Positions 19,072-27,932 are shown, counted from the first letter of the stretch. The stretch: 64,000 bases of DNA from Porticoccus litoralis (GCF_030676955.1 NZ_JAUUUU010000002.1:62001-126000); one strand, 5' to 3'. Notes: a model not told the origin generated them from the sequence alone. Translations and numbers: made by a program.

Positions 19072-19671
19072 TTAGCTAATCCTCTGCCCCTGGGCCCATT
19101 CCAGAGCGCGCTCCAGTCGGTCATTCCCCCAGAACTGTTCGTTACCAACAACAAAAAAAGGCGCGCCAAAGAGTCCCATTTGGCGGGCTCTTTCCGTTTG
19201 CTCGCGTAATGCCTGCTTGGCTTCCGGTGAGTTCGCAGCTACTAGAATATTCTCGGCATCCTGGCCCGCTTCCAGCAGACAGGTGGAGATAACTTCGGGC
19301 AAGGCAATATCTTCATCCCGGGCGAAATTGGCGCGAAAGACTGCTCGGACAAAGTCGGCTATCCATGGCTCATCGGCAAAGAAACAGGTAATGCGGGCGG
19401 CTAACAGCCCATTGCGGGGGAAAGCGGTGGGTTTTTGATAGGGTAGCTGTAAGTCGCTACAAAGGCGTTCCAGGTCGCGCCACATATAGGCACCCTTGGC
19501 GGGGTAGATATTAAAAGGCGAGTCGGTCCAGCCCTGCTGGTTAAAAATTGGGCCGAGCAGAAAGGCGCGCCAGTTGATGTCGATTCCTTGGTTGGTGGCC
19601 AGCTCCCCGATTCTCATCACAGCCGGGTATGAATAGGTGCTCGCAAAGTCGAACCAGACATCAATCTTCAT
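19072..19671 (-). CDS. 2-hydroxychromene-2-carboxylate isomerase family protein (DsbA-like fold)
   Basis: A 199-residue GST-kappa/DsbA-like protein of the NahD family. The N-terminal WFDFASTYSYPA carries the Ser that replaces the CxxC Cys, and GLFGAPFFVV is the cis-Pro loop. Named members isomerise a chromene carboxylate in naphthalene breakdown using glutathione. No other aromatic pathway gene is nearby, so the substrate here is open. Confidence 0.88.
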   Translation of the reverse strand: MKIDVWFDFASTYSYPAVMRIGELATNQGIDINWRAFLLGPIFNQQGWTDSPFNIYPAKGAYMWRDLERLCSDLQLPYQKPTAFPRNGLLAARITCFFADEPWIADFVRAVFRANFARDEDIALPEVISTCLLEAGQDAENILVAANSPEAKQALREQTERARQMGLFGAPFFVVGNEQFWGNDRLERALEWAQGQRIS

Positions 19672-19792
19672 GGTTTAGCCTCAAACTCACTCGTTTATGT
19701 CGCGATATGGTTTAACTATCGCGTTGAGCGAGCGTATCTGCAATGGGGTAATACAGGACAGTATGACTTCTTGTGGGAAAGAAAGTCGGTGG

Positions 19793-20080
19793 TTAGTTGA
19801 TCTCTAGGTCAGTGGAACCGGCAAAAAAAGTCAATCCGAAGGATTCCGGTTTCGGGCAAGGGGTGGCGTACAGTGCTTCTGCATGCGCAGAAAAGGCGGG
19901 GCTGAGGTAAACAGATACGCTGCAAAACAGGCTGGCAGACGTTTCATGGCGATAGAAGGCAGCCATGTCTGCCGGTTTTCCTGCCTGTTCATATATTTCT
20001 GTCAGCTCAAGTTGCAGGTCATCAAAATCGGGACCAGCTAAGAGGGCGTCGCCCAAGTGGATGACAAACCAGTTGTGCAT
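19793..20080 (-). CDS. Conserved-looking hypothetical protein
   Basis: A 95-residue soluble protein with two Cys residues and no recognised family. AGGATC upstream of the ATG, ordinary codon use and position in a run of minus-strand genes support it as real. Together with the EthD gene upstream it may form a short operon (63-bp gap). Confidence 0.6.
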   Translation of the reverse strand: MHNWFVIHLGDALLAGPDFDDLQLELTEIYEQAGKPADMAAFYRHETSASLFCSVSVYLSPAFSAHAEALYATPCPKPESFGLTFFAGSTDLEIN

Positions 20081-20143
20081 GGGGGCGAGATCCTAAGGGG
20101 AGATGATCAGTGTATTTTACACATCCCGCCCCATGCCGCAGGA

Positions 20144-20455
20144 TTAGATCTTGATTTCGCTGATCTGGATAGTGGGCTGCACGTTAGTGAAATTGGGAAG
20201 ATCTCCCAGAATCTCTTCAGCGTGAGGGCCAAATGATTGCTGGAATGCGTCTACGGAATCAAAGGTCAGGTGCCCCATGGCAATAAACGCAGGGGCATCT
20301 CCTGGCGCACCACCGGCAATGCCATGATCAACCGCGCCAGCTTTCAGGGCATCGCCCAGCAGAGATACCACCAGTGGCACGTGAGTATTGCAGTAATAAT
20401 CAATATCGAAGGTCGCTTCTGCGCTGTTGGGGTACATCACACTGACTTTTATCAT
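20144..20455 (-). CDS. EthD family protein
   Basis: A 103-residue dimeric alpha-beta barrel protein of the EthD family: start MIKVSVMYPN, then DYYCNTHVPLV, which matches the family's YY...H pattern. EthD was named from ethyl tert-butyl ether degradation, but most members have unknown function. AGAGGA precedes the ATG. Confidence 0.88.
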   Translation of the reverse strand: MIKVSVMYPNSAEATFDIDYYCNTHVPLVVSLLGDALKAGAVDHGIAGGAPGDAPAFIAMGHLTFDSVDAFQQSFGPHAEEILGDLPNFTNVQPTIQISEIKI

Positions 20456-20804
20456 TGTTGTATTCCTCTGAATGAATAAATAACTCGATAAAATAGGGGC
20501 TGACGAACAGCTTGATCTATGTAGAGAACTTCATAGTGTTCAGGTTAGATGGTCGAACGGCAGATGCAATCCCACCATAGGCGTATATTTGCTAGGAAGC
20601 GCTCAGCTAAAGGTACTACGATTTGGAGAGCGTTCACCCTAAGAGGATATTTTGTTTCATTCATCGAAGGGGTATTCTGGTCAGTGGTCGAAAGCACATG
20701 AGTAGGCGATGGATTTGAAAGTCCTGTAACTCGCATCCATACTCAAAAAATCAGTCATCTTATTTGTAAGTCTTAATACTCATATTTTCAGTAAGGGGAG
20801 CTTT
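20456..20804. other. Intergenic region with no confident gene
   Basis: 349 bp between divergent genes. A 63-codon minus-strand frame at 20545-20736 has no ribosome binding site or family and is not called. The promoter of the lipoprotein gene at 20805 should lie in the AT-rich last 60 bp, but no clear -35/-10 pair was identified. Confidence 0.4.
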
Positions 20805-21080
20805 ATGAAAGTTTTAGTCAAGTTATTACCTGTTCTGTTTGTTGTGGCAGTCGCCGGGTGTGCCAGCAACTCTTCGGTTGATGAGGTCAGGGCTATGGCC
20901 GAGGAAGCGCAGCGCGCTGCTGCTGAAGCAAAAAGTGCTGCCGCTGCGGCACAGCGAACTGCTGATGCTGCCAACAAGGCTGCTGCCAATGCACAAAGTA
21001 CCGCTGACGCGGCGCAAACTTCAGCCAACGAAGCCAACGAGAAAATTGACCGGGCCTTTAAAAAAGCCATGCAAAAGTAG
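20805..21080 (+). CDS. Murein lipoprotein, OprI/Lpp-like with alanine-rich coiled coil
   Basis: A 91-residue lipoprotein: signal with lipobox VAGC (Cys19), then an Ala-rich heptad coiled coil (AEEAQRAAAEAKSAAAAAQ...) ending in KAMQK. This matches OprI of pseudomonads and Lpp, which form trimers between outer membrane and peptidoglycan. The C-terminal Lys is the residue Lpp uses for covalent linkage to meso-DAP. GGGGAG precedes the ATG. The two genes converging on it encode L,D-transpeptidases, the enzyme class that makes this link. Confidence 0.9.
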   Translation: MKVLVKLLPVLFVVAVAGCASNSSVDEVRAMAEEAQRAAAEAKSAAAAAQRTADAANKAAANAQSTADAAQTSANEANEKIDRAFKKAMQK

Positions 21081-21085
21081 GGCAG

Positions 21086-22087
21086 TTATTCAATGATATC
21101 CAGCCAGTCTGAGTGGTCTGGCTGGATATGATTCTGGTAAAACTCAAAATCTGTCAGTGAGTGAGGCTCTATTCCCACGAGTACAGGTATGCCCGTGGCC
21201 TGTGCGACTATCATATCAACCCTACCCCAGTTGATCAGGATTTCAGGCAGCGCCTGCTGCATCGACGTTAGCTTTTTTATAACACCCGAGCGGTTTCCCT
21301 CCTGTACCACGCCATCAAGCTCCAGAGGCTGATGCACTTCCAGAAACAGCATCTTGCCTTGCCAGCCGATTTTATAAGGCTGGTTCACGATAGTGACCGG
21401 AGTGTTAATTGGCACGAGGTTATAGAGTTCTTCAATGTGCTCGGGGTACATGCGAATACAACCATGGGTGACCTGCATGCCAATGCCAAAGCGCTTGTTG
21501 GTGCCGTGAATAAAATAACTGGGAATTGCCAACCCTAGTAAATAGTCGCCCAAGGGGTTATCTGGACCAGCGGGTACGATTCTGGGCAGAAAGTCACCTC
21601 GGGAAGCGTGTTCCTCACGAATACTTTCCGGGGGATACCAGGGCGGGTGTTCAACCCGCAGGGTCACGCGGGTTTCTGTGAGTGGTGTGGCCCAATCCCG
21701 GCGACCGACGCTGATGGGGTAAACCGCTACTGTCTCCTTGCCCTGCTCGTCCTTACTGTAAAAAAAAAGACGCATTTCCGCCGTATTGATGACCATGCCT
21801 GCCCGGGGCGCATCCGGTAAAATCACATTGAATGGCAGCAAGACCTTGCTCCCGTCATCGGGAAGCCAGGGATCAATACCCGGGTTTGCAGAGCGAATCA
21901 TGTTGTATCCCACTCGGTATCGTGCGGCGACATCAATTAGCGTCTCTTCCCGCGAAATGTAGGTGCGGCTGTTGCTACCAACCAGATCAGTGTTTGTTTC
22001 CGGAGACAGGACAAACTGGTTCTGGGCCAGGCAGGGTAGGGAGAAAAGGGTCAATAACAACAGGCCCGAAGCACTAAATGTATTCAT
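21086..22087 (-). CDS. Periplasmic L,D-transpeptidase (ErfK/YbiS family)
   Basis: A 333-residue exported protein: a signal peptide of about 20 residues, a LysM-like segment (SREETLIDVAARYRVGYNMIRSAN), then a YkuD domain with the active-site signature HGTN ... THGCIRM, whose Cys is the nucleophile. This class crosslinks peptidoglycan or attaches murein lipoprotein. The chosen ATG at 22087 has CAGGA upstream. An alternative ATG at 22117 overlaps the stop of the upstream gene as TGATG and would lengthen the n-region by 10 residues. Confidence 0.92.
   Translation of the reverse strand: MNTFSASGLLLLTLFSLPCLAQNQFVLSPETNTDLVGSNSRTYISREETLIDVAARYRVGYNMIRSANPGIDPWLPDDGSKVLLPFNVILPDAPRAGMVINTAEMRLFFYSKDEQGKETVAVYPISVGRRDWATPLTETRVTLRVEHPPWYPPESIREEHASRGDFLPRIVPAGPDNPLGDYLLGLAIPSYFIHGTNKRFGIGMQVTHGCIRMYPEHIEELYNLVPINTPVTIVNQPYKIGWQGKMLFLEVHQPLELDGVVQEGNRSGVIKKLTSMQQALPEILINWGRVDMIVAQATGIPVLVGIEPHSLTDFEFYQNHIQPDHSDWLDIIE
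21096..21129. terminator. Perfect hairpin just after the lipoprotein gene
   Basis: A 12-bp perfect stem (21096-21107 with 21118-21129) begins 16 bp after the lipoprotein stop codon, inside the last codons of the convergent L,D-transpeptidase gene. There is no T-run on either strand. It may protect the 3' end of the lipoprotein mRNA or act as a weak terminator. Confidence 0.45.
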
Positions 22088-22116
22088 TGTGTCCTGAACA
22101 GGTTTCCAGGTGGCCA

Positions 22117-22605
22117 TCAGGGTACAATAACAATCGGAATCCCTGGCTTAATAGCCGACCAGATTTGGTCCATGTCTTCATTGGTCACACCAATGCAGCC
22201 ATCCGTCCAATTGAATATCTGCATCTGGTCGGGGGGTAACGGTGTATTGCTGGGCATGCCGTGAATCATGATCGACCCTCCTGGGCTCGCACCATTCTCC
22301 AGGGCCCGTTTTATATCCTGTTCATTAGGATAGGAAATATGGATGGCCTTGTAAAAATCACTCTTTTCCGTCTTGAAATCCAGAATATAACGCCCCTCTG
22401 GCGTACGCTCATCACCCGCATGCTGTTTGTGGCCACGCGGCCTTGGCCCTAAAGCGATGGGATAGGCTTGGTACTTAACTCCGTCCCGAAGCAGATAAAG
22501 CATCCTCTCTGATTTGTCTACCAGCACGCTGTCAGCGACAAGCCGCTCGCCAGCCACTGCAAGCTGACAAACCAGTATGCCGATAACTAAAAAAACTTTA
22601 TACAT
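22117..22605 (-). CDS. Small L,D-transpeptidase (YkuD domain, YafK-like)
   Basis: A 162-residue exported protein with an N-terminal signal peptide (cleavage near residue 19) and a minimal YkuD domain: LVDKSERMLYLLRDG, MIHGMPSN and the catalytic DGCIGVTNEDM. It resembles YafK/DpaA-like enzymes, some of which cut rather than form the lipoprotein link. It is the first gene of a two-gene unit with the larger L,D-transpeptidase. Confidence 0.9.
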   Translation of the reverse strand: MYKVFLVIGILVCQLAVAGERLVADSVLVDKSERMLYLLRDGVKYQAYPIALGPRPRGHKQHAGDERTPEGRYILDFKTEKSDFYKAIHISYPNEQDIKRALENGASPGGSIMIHGMPSNTPLPPDQMQIFNWTDGCIGVTNEDMDQIWSAIKPGIPIVIVP

Positions 22606-22816
22606 AGAGGTTTAGCTCGCTTCGGGTTACCAATATGTAGGGGAAGTTGACCATAACAAGAGCTTAATTCAAAAAAGGGTGGGGCTAACTGTTTTTTCTC
22701 ATACAGGGGAATCACGAGAGTGATGGTTAAAGAGAAGAAAAAGGTCGTTGTGGAACGGTATTTATCGTGACGGCTAGAGAGGCGGAAAAGCTTGGGTCCT
22801 TGCTATTTATAAATAA

Positions 22817-23086
22817 CTTCTGGCGGGGGGGCTTGAGCGGCACCATTTCGATGAATCTTCGGTGAACCATTTTATTCGAAATGCCGCGAGACAATCCGGG
22901 ATCAGAAAAGAGATAACCAGCCATACGTTACGCCATTCCTTCGCGACGCCCTTGCTACAGTCTGGTGCTGATATTCGAACGGTGCAGGAGCAGTTGGGGC
23001 ATACCGATGTGAAAACCACTGAAATCTATATCCATGTTCTGAAACAGGGTGCACATGGAGTAAAAAGCCCCCTCAGTTTCCTGTAG
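22817..23086 (+). pseudogene. Truncated integron-type tyrosine recombinase (IntI-like C-terminus)
   Basis: An 89-codon frame that opens straight after a stop at 22814-22816 and has no proper start. It holds the C-terminal third of a tyrosine recombinase: RHHFDESSV, HTLRHSFAT (the HxxR box), LGHTDVKTT and the Tyr nucleophile in EIYIHV, ending HGVKSPLSFL as in integron integrases. The N-terminal core-binding domain and first catalytic Arg are missing, so it cannot be active. No attC sites were seen nearby. Confidence 0.8.
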
Positions 23087-23092
23087 GGGGCT
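23062..23092 (-). terminator. Rho-independent terminator of the gatCAB/PA4642-like transcript
   Basis: AGGGGGCT (23085-23092) pairs with AGCCCCCT (23066-23073). On the minus strand the stem is followed by TTTTT. It lies 26 bp past the stop of the gene at 23118 and overlaps the last codons of the integrase remnant on the other strand. Confidence 0.85.
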
Positions 23093-23117
23093 TCGGCAAA
23101 GATGAGGGTGGGGGGCT

Positions 23118-23414
23118 TTACTGCGCGCCGTTAGACTTGAGTGCTGCGACGTAGTCTTCCGCATGGCGGTGCTGGCTGGCGATGGCGAGTAGAGTCTTGC
23201 CGTCGGAGTTGGTGGCATTGATGTCGTGGCCCGCTTCCAGGAAGAATTTCACGAAGGTCTCAAAATTTTCTGCCTTCATGCCGCGATAGGCTTTTTCCAG
23301 CAGGTGGAAATCGGGGTTAACGCCTTCGGGAGCTTCAAAATCCAGGAAGGTTTTAATGCGCTCGTCGTCGAATACTTCACCGAGAACTTTTTGTTTATCT
23401 TTTTTCAGTGCCAT
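23118..23414 (-). CDS. PA4642-family protein
   Basis: A 98-residue soluble protein matching the PA4642 family: KKDKQKVLGE, DERIKTFLDFE, HLLEKAYRGM and FFLEAGHDINATNSDGKTLL. The last part resembles an ankyrin-like helix pair. Function unknown. It follows gatB by 29 bp and is probably on the same transcript, ending in the terminator just downstream. Confidence 0.85.
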   Translation of the reverse strand: MALKKDKQKVLGEVFDDERIKTFLDFEAPEGVNPDFHLLEKAYRGMKAENFETFVKFFLEAGHDINATNSDGKTLLAIASQHRHAEDYVAALKSNGAQ

Positions 23415-23443
23415 AAATAATTACTGCAAATAGGTGTTGAGGA

Positions 23444-24889
23444 TTAAAGAAGTTCGTTGAGTTTCTTCAGCAGGACTTCATTCACCTGCTGAGGGTTCGC
23501 CTGGCCCTTCGACGCTTTCATGATCTGTCCAACAAAGTAACCGAGCATTTTCGGACGCTTGGCTTCATCAGCGGTGCGGTAGTTTTCAACCTGTTGCGGG
23601 CTGTTGGCAATGACGTCGTCCACCATGGCTTCGATGGCGCCGCTGTCGGAAACCTGTTTCAGGCCGCGGGCTTCAATAATGCTGTCGGCGTCGCCTTCGC
23701 CATCCCACATGGCATCAAACACTTCCTTGGCCATTTTACTGGAGATGGTGCCGTCTTTCAGGCGGGCAATCATACCTGCGAGCTGTTCGGCGCTGACAGG
23801 GCTGTCCTGAATGGACATATCATCGGCATTAAGGCGTGCGGACAGTTCGCCCATGATCCAGTTGGCCGCCAGTTTGGCATCGCTGTCGGCGGCGGTTTCG
23901 AAGTAACGCGCCACGTTGGCATCACCGCTAATAATATTGGCGTCGTAGTGAGATAGCCCGTATTGCTCCATAAAGCGGTCGCGGCGGGCGTCCGGCAGTT
24001 CCGGCAGGGTCTGGCGAATCTGCTCTATGTAGTCGTCGTCGAATACGATGGGCAACAGATCCGGGCAGGGGAAGTAGCGGTAATCGTTGGCTTCTTCCTT
24101 GCTGCGCATGGAGCGGGCTTTTTTGGTGTCGCCGTTGTAGAGGCGGGTTTCCTGAATCACCTTGCCGCCGTCCTCAATGAGGTCGATCTGCCGTTCCACT
24201 TCCAGGGCAATGGCATCTTCCATGAATTTAAAGGAATTGAGGTTTTTGGTCTCGGTGCGGGTACCAAAAGTATCGCTGCCAGCAGGTCGTACGGAGATGT
24301 TGACATCAAAGCGCATGGAACCCTGGGACATATTGCCGTCGCAGATGCCCAGCGAAGTGACAATGCTGTGCAGCTTGCGGGCAAACGCCACAGCTTCCTC
24401 GGCGCTGCGCAAATCCGGTTCGGAAACAATTTCGATCAGCGGCGTACCGGCGCGGTTGAGATCGATGCCGGACATGCCATGAAAATCTTCGTGTAATGAC
24501 TTGCCCGCATCCTCTTCCAGGTGCGCGTGGTGAATGCGGATAGATTTTTTACTACCGTCTGCCAGTTCTATCTCCACGTGGCCGCGGCCGACGATGGGTT
24601 TTTCCAGCTGGGTAGTCTGGTAGGCCTTGGGCAGGTCCGGGTAGAAATAGTTTTTGCGTTCGAACATCGAGGTGTGGGAGATGTCCGCGTCGATGGCCAG
24701 GCCGAACATGATGGCATCGCGAAACGCCTGTTCGTTGGGCACCGGCAGTGTGCCGGGCATGGCGAGGTCAATGGCGCAGGCCTGGGTGTTGGGTTCCGCA
24801 CCAAAAGCGGTACTGGCCCCGGAAAAAATTTTCGACTTGGTGGCCAGCTGCACGTGCACTTCAAGGCCGATAACGGTTTCCCATTGCAT
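23444..24889 (-). CDS. gatB: Asp/Glu-tRNA(Asn/Gln) amidotransferase subunit B
   Basis: A 481-residue GatB. It activates mischarged Glu-tRNA(Gln) or Asp-tRNA(Asn) for transamidation. Family landmarks: WETVIGLEVHVQL at the start, YFYPDLPKAYQ, LNRAGTPLIEIVSEPD and the C-terminal YqeY-like helical domain for tRNA binding. The start ATG overlaps the gatA stop as TAATG, so the two are translationally coupled. Confidence 0.97.
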   Translation of the reverse strand: MQWETVIGLEVHVQLATKSKIFSGASTAFGAEPNTQACAIDLAMPGTLPVPNEQAFRDAIMFGLAIDADISHTSMFERKNYFYPDLPKAYQTTQLEKPIVGRGHVEIELADGSKKSIRIHHAHLEEDAGKSLHEDFHGMSGIDLNRAGTPLIEIVSEPDLRSAEEAVAFARKLHSIVTSLGICDGNMSQGSMRFDVNISVRPAGSDTFGTRTETKNLNSFKFMEDAIALEVERQIDLIEDGGKVIQETRLYNGDTKKARSMRSKEEANDYRYFPCPDLLPIVFDDDYIEQIRQTLPELPDARRDRFMEQYGLSHYDANIISGDANVARYFETAADSDAKLAANWIMGELSARLNADDMSIQDSPVSAEQLAGMIARLKDGTISSKMAKEVFDAMWDGEGDADSIIEARGLKQVSDSGAIEAMVDDVIANSPQQVENYRTADEAKRPKMLGYFVGQIMKASKGQANPQQVNEVLLKKLNELL

Positions 24890-26343
24890 TATTCAAGGCC
24901 CTCCGGTGTGCGCTGGTGCCAGTCGGTTGCCTGCTGGAACTGATGTGCCACATTCAGCATCAGGCCTTCATCAAAGTAGTCGCCAATAATCTGCAGGCCC
25001 ACCGGCTTGTTATCCACCAAGCCGCAAGGCACGGACATGCCGGGCAGGCCCGCCAGGTTAGTGGCGATGGTGTAAATATCTTCGAGGTACATGGCCACCG
25101 GATCGTTGCCTTTAGCGCCAAAGGCAAATGCCGGGGATGGCGAGGTGGGGCCCATGATCACATCCACTTCTTTGAAGGCGTCGACAAAGTCCTGCTTGAT
25201 CAGGCGGCGCACCTGCTGTGCCTTGCGGTAGTAGGCGTCGTAGTATCCAGCGGACAGGCAGTATGCGCCCACCAGAATGCGGCGTTTTACTTCGTCGCCA
25301 AAACCCTCGCCACGGGTGCGCATGTACAGGTCACGCAGATCTTTCGGGTCTTCGCAGCGGTAACCGTAACGTACGCCGTCGAAGCGCGACAGGTTGGCAG
25401 AGGCTTCCGCCGGTGCAATCACGTAGTAAGCAGGTACGGCGAGGTGAGAGTGGGGCAGGCTGATTTCCAGCAGTTGCGCGCCAAGTTTTTCGTATTCTGC
25501 CAGGGCGTCGCGCACGGCCTGTTCGGTGCCGCTGTCGAGCCCCTCACTAAAGTATTCTTTGGGTACGCCGATCTTCAAACCCTGTAAGGAGTTCTGGAGC
25601 TCGGCGGTGTAATCCGGTACCGGGCGATCTATGGAGGTGGAATCCCTGGGGTCAAAACTGGCCATGGTGTTAAGCATCAGGGCGCAGTCTTCGGCAGTGC
25701 GTGCCATGGGGCCGCCTTGATCAAGGCTGGAGGCAAAGGCAATCATGCCCCAGCGCGATACCCGCCCGTAGGTGGGCTTCAGGCCGGTAATGCCGCACAG
25801 GGCGGCGGGTTGGCGAATGGATCCACCAGTGTCAGTGGCCGTGGCCGCTGGCGTCAGTCGTGCCGCCACCGCGGCTGCAGAGCCGCCTGAGGAGCCGCCG
25901 GGTACGCAGTTGGTATCCCAGGGGTTTTTTACCGGCCCGTAGTAGCTGGTTTCGTTGGAGGAGCCCATGGCGAACTCGTCCATATTGGTTTTGCCCAGCA
26001 CGATCGCACCGGCGCGGGAAAAGTTGTCTACCACGGTGGCATCGTATGGCGGCACAAAGTTGTCGAGCATTTTCGAGCCGCAACTGGTGCGCACACCGTT
26101 GGTACAGAAGATGTCCTTGTGGGCAATGGGTACACCGCACAGGACGGTGCTATTGCCCGAAGCCCGCAGCTGGTCTGCCGCGGCGGCTTTGGCCAGGGCT
26201 GCATCTTCGGTGACGGTCACAAAGCTATTGTACTGACCGTCCATTGCCTTGATACGGCCAAGAAAATGTTGTGTGACTTCCACGCTGGAAAAGTCACCGT
26301 TGTTCAGGCCGGCAATGATGTCGGCAAGAGTTTTGTTATGCAT
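24889..26343 (-). CDS. gatA: Asp/Glu-tRNA(Asn/Gln) amidotransferase subunit A
   Basis: A 484-residue amidase that releases ammonia from Gln for the GatCAB complex. The Ser-cisSer-Lys triad is visible: K76 (AHKDIF), S151 in the GGSSGGS run and S175 in DTGGSIRQP. It lies between gatC (15-bp gap) and gatB (1-bp overlap) in the standard CAB order. Confidence 0.97.
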   Translation of the reverse strand: MHNKTLADIIAGLNNGDFSSVEVTQHFLGRIKAMDGQYNSFVTVTEDAALAKAAAADQLRASGNSTVLCGVPIAHKDIFCTNGVRTSCGSKMLDNFVPPYDATVVDNFSRAGAIVLGKTNMDEFAMGSSNETSYYGPVKNPWDTNCVPGGSSGGSAAAVAARLTPAATATDTGGSIRQPAALCGITGLKPTYGRVSRWGMIAFASSLDQGGPMARTAEDCALMLNTMASFDPRDSTSIDRPVPDYTAELQNSLQGLKIGVPKEYFSEGLDSGTEQAVRDALAEYEKLGAQLLEISLPHSHLAVPAYYVIAPAEASANLSRFDGVRYGYRCEDPKDLRDLYMRTRGEGFGDEVKRRILVGAYCLSAGYYDAYYRKAQQVRRLIKQDFVDAFKEVDVIMGPTSPSPAFAFGAKGNDPVAMYLEDIYTIATNLAGLPGMSVPCGLVDNKPVGLQIIGDYFDEGLMLNVAHQFQQATDWHQRTPEGLE

Positions 26344-26358
26344 GATGGACCGGCTGCC

Positions 26359-26646
26359 TCACTCGATCACTTTAGGGACCAGGTACAGGCCCTCTTCGGT
26401 TGCGGGCGCGATGGCCTGGAAAGCCTCCCGCTGGTTGGTTTCTGTGACCTCGTCGGGCCGCAGGCGCTGCACGGCATCTGTGGGGTGAGCCATGGGCTCC
26501 ACACCGTCGGTGTCGGCAGCCTGTAACTGGTCCACCAGGGCAAGCACGTCGGCAATACTGCGGGTGGTCTCGGTGATAGTCGCTTCATTCAGTTCAATGC
26601 GCGCCAGTTCTGCGAGCTTTTCGATGTCTGCACGTTCGATAGTCAT
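26359..26646 (-). CDS. gatC: Asp/Glu-tRNA(Asn/Gln) amidotransferase subunit C
   Basis: A 95-residue GatC that wraps around and stabilises GatA. Family pattern: start MTIERADIEKLAELARIEL, then a helix LALVDQLQAADTDGVEPMAHP. First gene of gatCAB, divergent from mreB. No strong ribosome binding site was seen. Confidence 0.95.
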   Translation of the reverse strand: MTIERADIEKLAELARIELNEATITETTRSIADVLALVDQLQAADTDGVEPMAHPTDAVQRLRPDEVTETNQREAFQAIAPATEEGLYLVPKVIE

Positions 26647-26798
26647 GGTATAGTTTCTGCGCTGTTGACAGAGACGGCCAGTACCGGTTTTCCGGCCTGA
26701 CGAAATGAGGGGGCGTAAGTTACCACATCCGTTTCGGCAGGGGTACTGTGAAACGGCATTTTGATACTGATTTTTCTACGGGATCAAGGACTTAAACC

Positions 26799-26827
26799 TT
26801 GCCCTCAAGTGCTCCGATTGATAGAGT
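26799..26827 (+). promoter_or_regulatory. Candidate sigma-70 promoter of mreB
   Basis: TTGCCC (26799-26804) and TAGAGT (26822-26827) are 17 bp apart, each matching the consensus at four of six positions. Transcription would start near 26834, about 58 nt before mreB. Prediction only. Confidence 0.3.
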
Positions 26828-26891
26828 CGCGAGTTTTCGGAACCACCGGCCCGCACGCGAAGCAGTGCTGTGCCAACAAGGGAAAAGATAG

Positions 26892-27932
26892 ATGCTGAAA
26901 AGACTGCGCGGTGTTTTCTCCAACGACCTGTCCATCGATTTGGGCACCGCCAATACTCTGATTTATGTGCGCGATAAGGGCATTGTTCTCAACGAGCCAT
27001 CAGTGGTAGCGATTCGTCACCATCATGGTCAGAAAGTGGTGGAAGCCGTTGGGGTGGAAGCCAAGCGCATGCTGGGCCGGACGCCTGGCAACATTACAGC
27101 GATTCGCCCCATGAAAGACGGTGTGATCGCCGATTTCCAGGTTACAGAAAAAATGCTGCAGCACTTTATCAAGAAAGTGCATTCCCACAGCCTGATTCCC
27201 CCCAGCCCCCGGGTGCTGATCTGTGTGCCCTGTATGGCGACAGAAGTGGAAAAACGCGCCATCCGCGAATCCGCCTATAGTGCCGGTGCCCGCGAGGTGT
27301 TTCTGATCGAGGAGCCAATGGCTGCGGCAATTGGTGCCGGGATGCCAGTGGATGAAGCCTGCGGTTCCATGGTGGTGGATATTGGTGGCGGTACTACCGA
27401 AATTGCCATTCTGTCATTAAACGGCGTGGTATTTTCCGATTCCGTTCGCATCGGCGGCGACCGTTTTGATGAATCCATCAGCAACTACGTGCGCCGCAAG
27501 TATGGCAGTGTGATTGGCGATACCACCGCCGAGCGCATCAAGATGGAAATTGGCAGTGCCTACCCGGCCAGTGAGGTTCGCGAGATCGACGTGCGTGGCC
27601 GCAATCTTGCCGAAGGTGTGCCGAAAAGCTTTACGCTCAACAGTGATGAAATTCTGGAAGCGTTGCAGGAACCACTGGCGGCCATCGTTCAGGCGGTCAA
27701 GCGGGTGCTGGAACAGTCACCGCCAGAATTGGCATCGGATATTGCCGAGACCGGTGTGGTGCTGACAGGTGGTGGCGCACTGCTGCGCGACCTGGATCGC
27801 TTACTGACCCATGAAACCGGCCTGCCGGTGATTGTGGCCGAAGATCCGCTGACCTGTGTTGCCCGTGGCGGCGGTAAGGCGCTGGAAATCATGGACAAAC
27901 GCCGTATGGATGTCATGTCGTCCTCACACTGA
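26892..27932 (+). CDS. mreB: Rod-shape-determining actin homologue MreB
   Basis: A 346-residue bacterial actin that forms membrane-bound filaments guiding lateral wall synthesis. Landmarks: LSIDLGTANTLIYV (phosphate 1), IEEPMAAAIGAG, VVDIGGGTTEIAILS (phosphate 2) and TGGGALLRDLD. The short amphipathic N-terminus MLKRLRGVFS fits membrane binding. AGGGA precedes the ATG. It heads the mreBCD-maf-rng cluster and indicates a rod-shaped cell. Confidence 0.98.
   Translation: MLKRLRGVFSNDLSIDLGTANTLIYVRDKGIVLNEPSVVAIRHHHGQKVVEAVGVEAKRMLGRTPGNITAIRPMKDGVIADFQVTEKMLQHFIKKVHSHSLIPPSPRVLICVPCMATEVEKRAIRESAYSAGAREVFLIEEPMAAAIGAGMPVDEACGSMVVDIGGGTTEIAILSLNGVVFSDSVRIGGDRFDESISNYVRRKYGSVIGDTTAERIKMEIGSAYPASEVREIDVRGRNLAEGVPKSFTLNSDEILEALQEPLAAIVQAVKRVLEQSPPELASDIAETGVVLTGGGALLRDLDRLLTHETGLPVIVAEDPLTCVARGGGKALEIMDKRRMDVMSSSH

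Noticed and set aside
20545..20736. A 63-codon minus-strand frame
   Set aside because: No ribosome binding site, no family similarity and atypical composition.
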